Of a stretch of DNA of 64,000 bases, positions 63,065 through 64,000 are shown one piece after another. The notes beneath the pieces were generated by a model, which worked only from the letters and a program-made list of their open reading frames with translations, made no database searches and was not told the origin of the DNA. Source of the stretch: an uncultured Tenacibaculum sp. (GTDB lineage Bacteria > Bacteroidota > Bacteroidia > Flavobacteriales > Flavobacteriaceae). The translations under genes and the position numbers were made by a program. The stretch lies in NCBI GenBank assembly GCA_947498055.1, contig CANMJA010000003.1, positions 62,001 to 126,000 on the forward strand, read 5' to 3'. The stretch's first letter is position 1. Each line of letters starts with the position of its first letter.

Positions 63065-64000
63065 TTATAGTTGTTGAATAAAACACTCTAACTCTACATT
63101 CTTAGATATTTGCACTTTTTTTCGAATTCTATATCGTAATGCTTTAACAGAATCTATAGTAGCATTTCTTATCGAAGCTATTTCTTTTATAGATAAATTT
63201 AAACGAAGTAAAGAGCATACTTCTCTCTCTGTTTTTGTTAATTTAGGAAATAATGTAATTAATTTTTCTTCAAACCCTTGATTAACTTCACTAATTTTTT
63301 CTCTTAATAATGTTAGTTTACTTTCTGTGCTTATCTGATTTTGCAACTTTAACAATAAACCATTCGCATATATTTTGACACTCTTAGATTCATTAAAGTT
63401 TTTATCTTCTTTTATTTGATTAGATAATTGCTTAATAAACTCTAATCGCATACTATTATCTGCTATTAATTGTTTCAATTCAAATTCAGAGGCTTTTACT
63501 TTCTGCGCTAAAATCTCTTTCTTTAATTTTTCTTTTTCAAATTCGTCTGTTATTATTTTATTTCTTGATTTGTGATTTTTCCAAAATAAAAATCCTATTA
63601 TCAACCCCATAAAAACTATCACCAATAATAAGATTGAATATAATTTATTTTTTTCTCCTCTTTGATAAGCTATTAACTCTAGCTCTTTTCTTTCTCCATC
63701 AAACTCGTGTTTTAACTGTAATCCTCGTATTTGCTTTTGCTTTTTTAAACTGAATATTGAATCGGAATACTTTTTAAACAAAACTTGCTGATAGTATGCT
63801 TTTTTATAATCTTTTTTCTTTCTAAATATTTTTGCTTTAGCTTCTGCTATTTTTGATAATCGATATTTAAACCCTTCTTTTCTTGCTACTTGATAAGATG
63901 AATCTAAATATGCAAGTGATTTATCGTACTCTTTTAAAACTCTAAAAGAAAAACCTATATTAAAATAAGTAGTTGCTAAATTAGATTTGCTATGATTTTT
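63065..64000 (-). CDS. TPR/transmembrane/LuxR-HTH regulator, 3' part
   Basis: The frame is open from the right edge; the visible 311 residues are the C-terminal part, and the TTG at 63781 is internal. Order: TPR repeats (about 1-90, e.g. LKEYDKSLAYLDSSYQVARKEG), coiled coil, one TM helix (LYSILLLVIVFMGLIIGFLFW), a cytoplasmic coiled coil (KEKLKKEILAQKVKASEFELKQ) and a LuxR-type HTH at the C-terminus (LTKTEREVCSLLRLNLSIKEIASIRNATIDSVKALRYRIRKK). It has no kinase or receiver domain: a membrane-bound one-component regulator that probably senses through its TPRs. U3 begins 6 bp after its stop. Confidence 0.85.
   Translation of the reverse strand, partial: KNHSKSNLATTYFNIGFSFRVLKEYDKSLAYLDSSYQVARKEGFKYRLSKIAEAKAKIFRKKKDYKKAYYQQVLFKKYSDSIFSLKKQKQIRGLQLKHEFDGERKELELIAYQRGEKNKLYSILLLVIVFMGLIIGFLFWKNHKSRNKIITDEFEKEKLKKEILAQKVKASEFELKQLIADNSMRLEFIKQLSNQIKEDKNFNESKSVKIYANGLLLKLQNQISTESKLTLLREKISEVNQGFEEKLITLFPKLTKTEREVCSLLRLNLSIKEIASIRNATIDSVKALRYRIRKKVQISKNVELECFIQQL

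Noticed and set aside
1..64000. CRISPR arrays, insertion sequences, prophage genes, rRNA operons
   Set aside because: No regularly spaced repeats, transposase or integrase motifs, phage structural genes or rRNA sequence seen anywhere in the window.

Overview
The window is AT-rich chromosomal DNA from a member of the Bacteroidota, almost certainly a marine Flavobacteriaceae (Tenacibaculum/Polaribacter-like). The basis is gliding genes gldB/gldC, a secreted metalloprotease with a type IX secretion sorting tail, GLPGLI and SusC-style outer-membrane proteins, TAnnTTTG promoter elements in place of E. coli -10 boxes, no Shine-Dalgarno-like leaders, and two tRNA-Asp genes in a low-GC background. 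The genus is inference.

Layout. 0-12.5 kb: the 3' end of a branched-chain aminotransferase, a TlpA-like thioredoxin-fold protein, a small housekeeping cluster (MazG-like, HAD, SDR), a KirBac-type potassium channel, a double-glycine leader peptide gene, tag, dsbD, sppA, a YceI lipoprotein, dtd and rsgA. 12.5-17.2 kb: a GLPGLI protein plus outer-membrane receptor. 17.2-21.4 kb: a four-gene phenylalanine/tyrosine operon (pheA, aminotransferase, tyrA, DAHP synthase-chorismate mutase) preceded by what reads as a complete Phe attenuator. 21.6-26 kb: two tRNA-Asp genes, a DUF58 protein, two thioredoxins, metK behind a SAM-II-like riboswitch, and lipB. 26-36.4 kb: the metalloprotease, a second outer-membrane protein with two GLPGLI proteins, and a divergent OmpR-type two-component system with a triple GTTAAC operator between. 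36.5-45.5 kb: deoxynucleoside kinase, TrmH, a BamA/TamA-like lipoprotein, aldolase, accD, rpsO and pnp. 45.5-57.1 kb: a TPR histidine kinase/NarL-type regulator pair, a folK-deoxynucleoside kinase fusion, gldC/gldB, nadE, a candidate structured RNA, dnaG, clpX and clpP.

57.2-64 kb is a regulatory island: a second TPR histidine kinase, a second NarL-type regulator closely similar to the first, a divergent pair of unknown genes, and the 3' part of a TPR/transmembrane/LuxR-HTH regulator. Between the last two regulators lies 1.75 kb without genes, holding three diverged copies of one minus-strand transcription unit. Each copy has an identical 16-bp upstream motif, a -7-like box in fixed register and a near-identical GGGG-loop terminator. 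I read these as three sibling small RNA genes; they are the most interesting unexplained structure here.

Other points worth noting: a CCCTGAAnnnAGGG box at the same distance (54.5 bp) from candidate -7 boxes at two loci, AccD and DnaG that have both lost all their zinc ligands, and two deoxynucleoside kinases, one fused to FolK. All functional names come from recognising sequence motifs by eye; no database search was possible.
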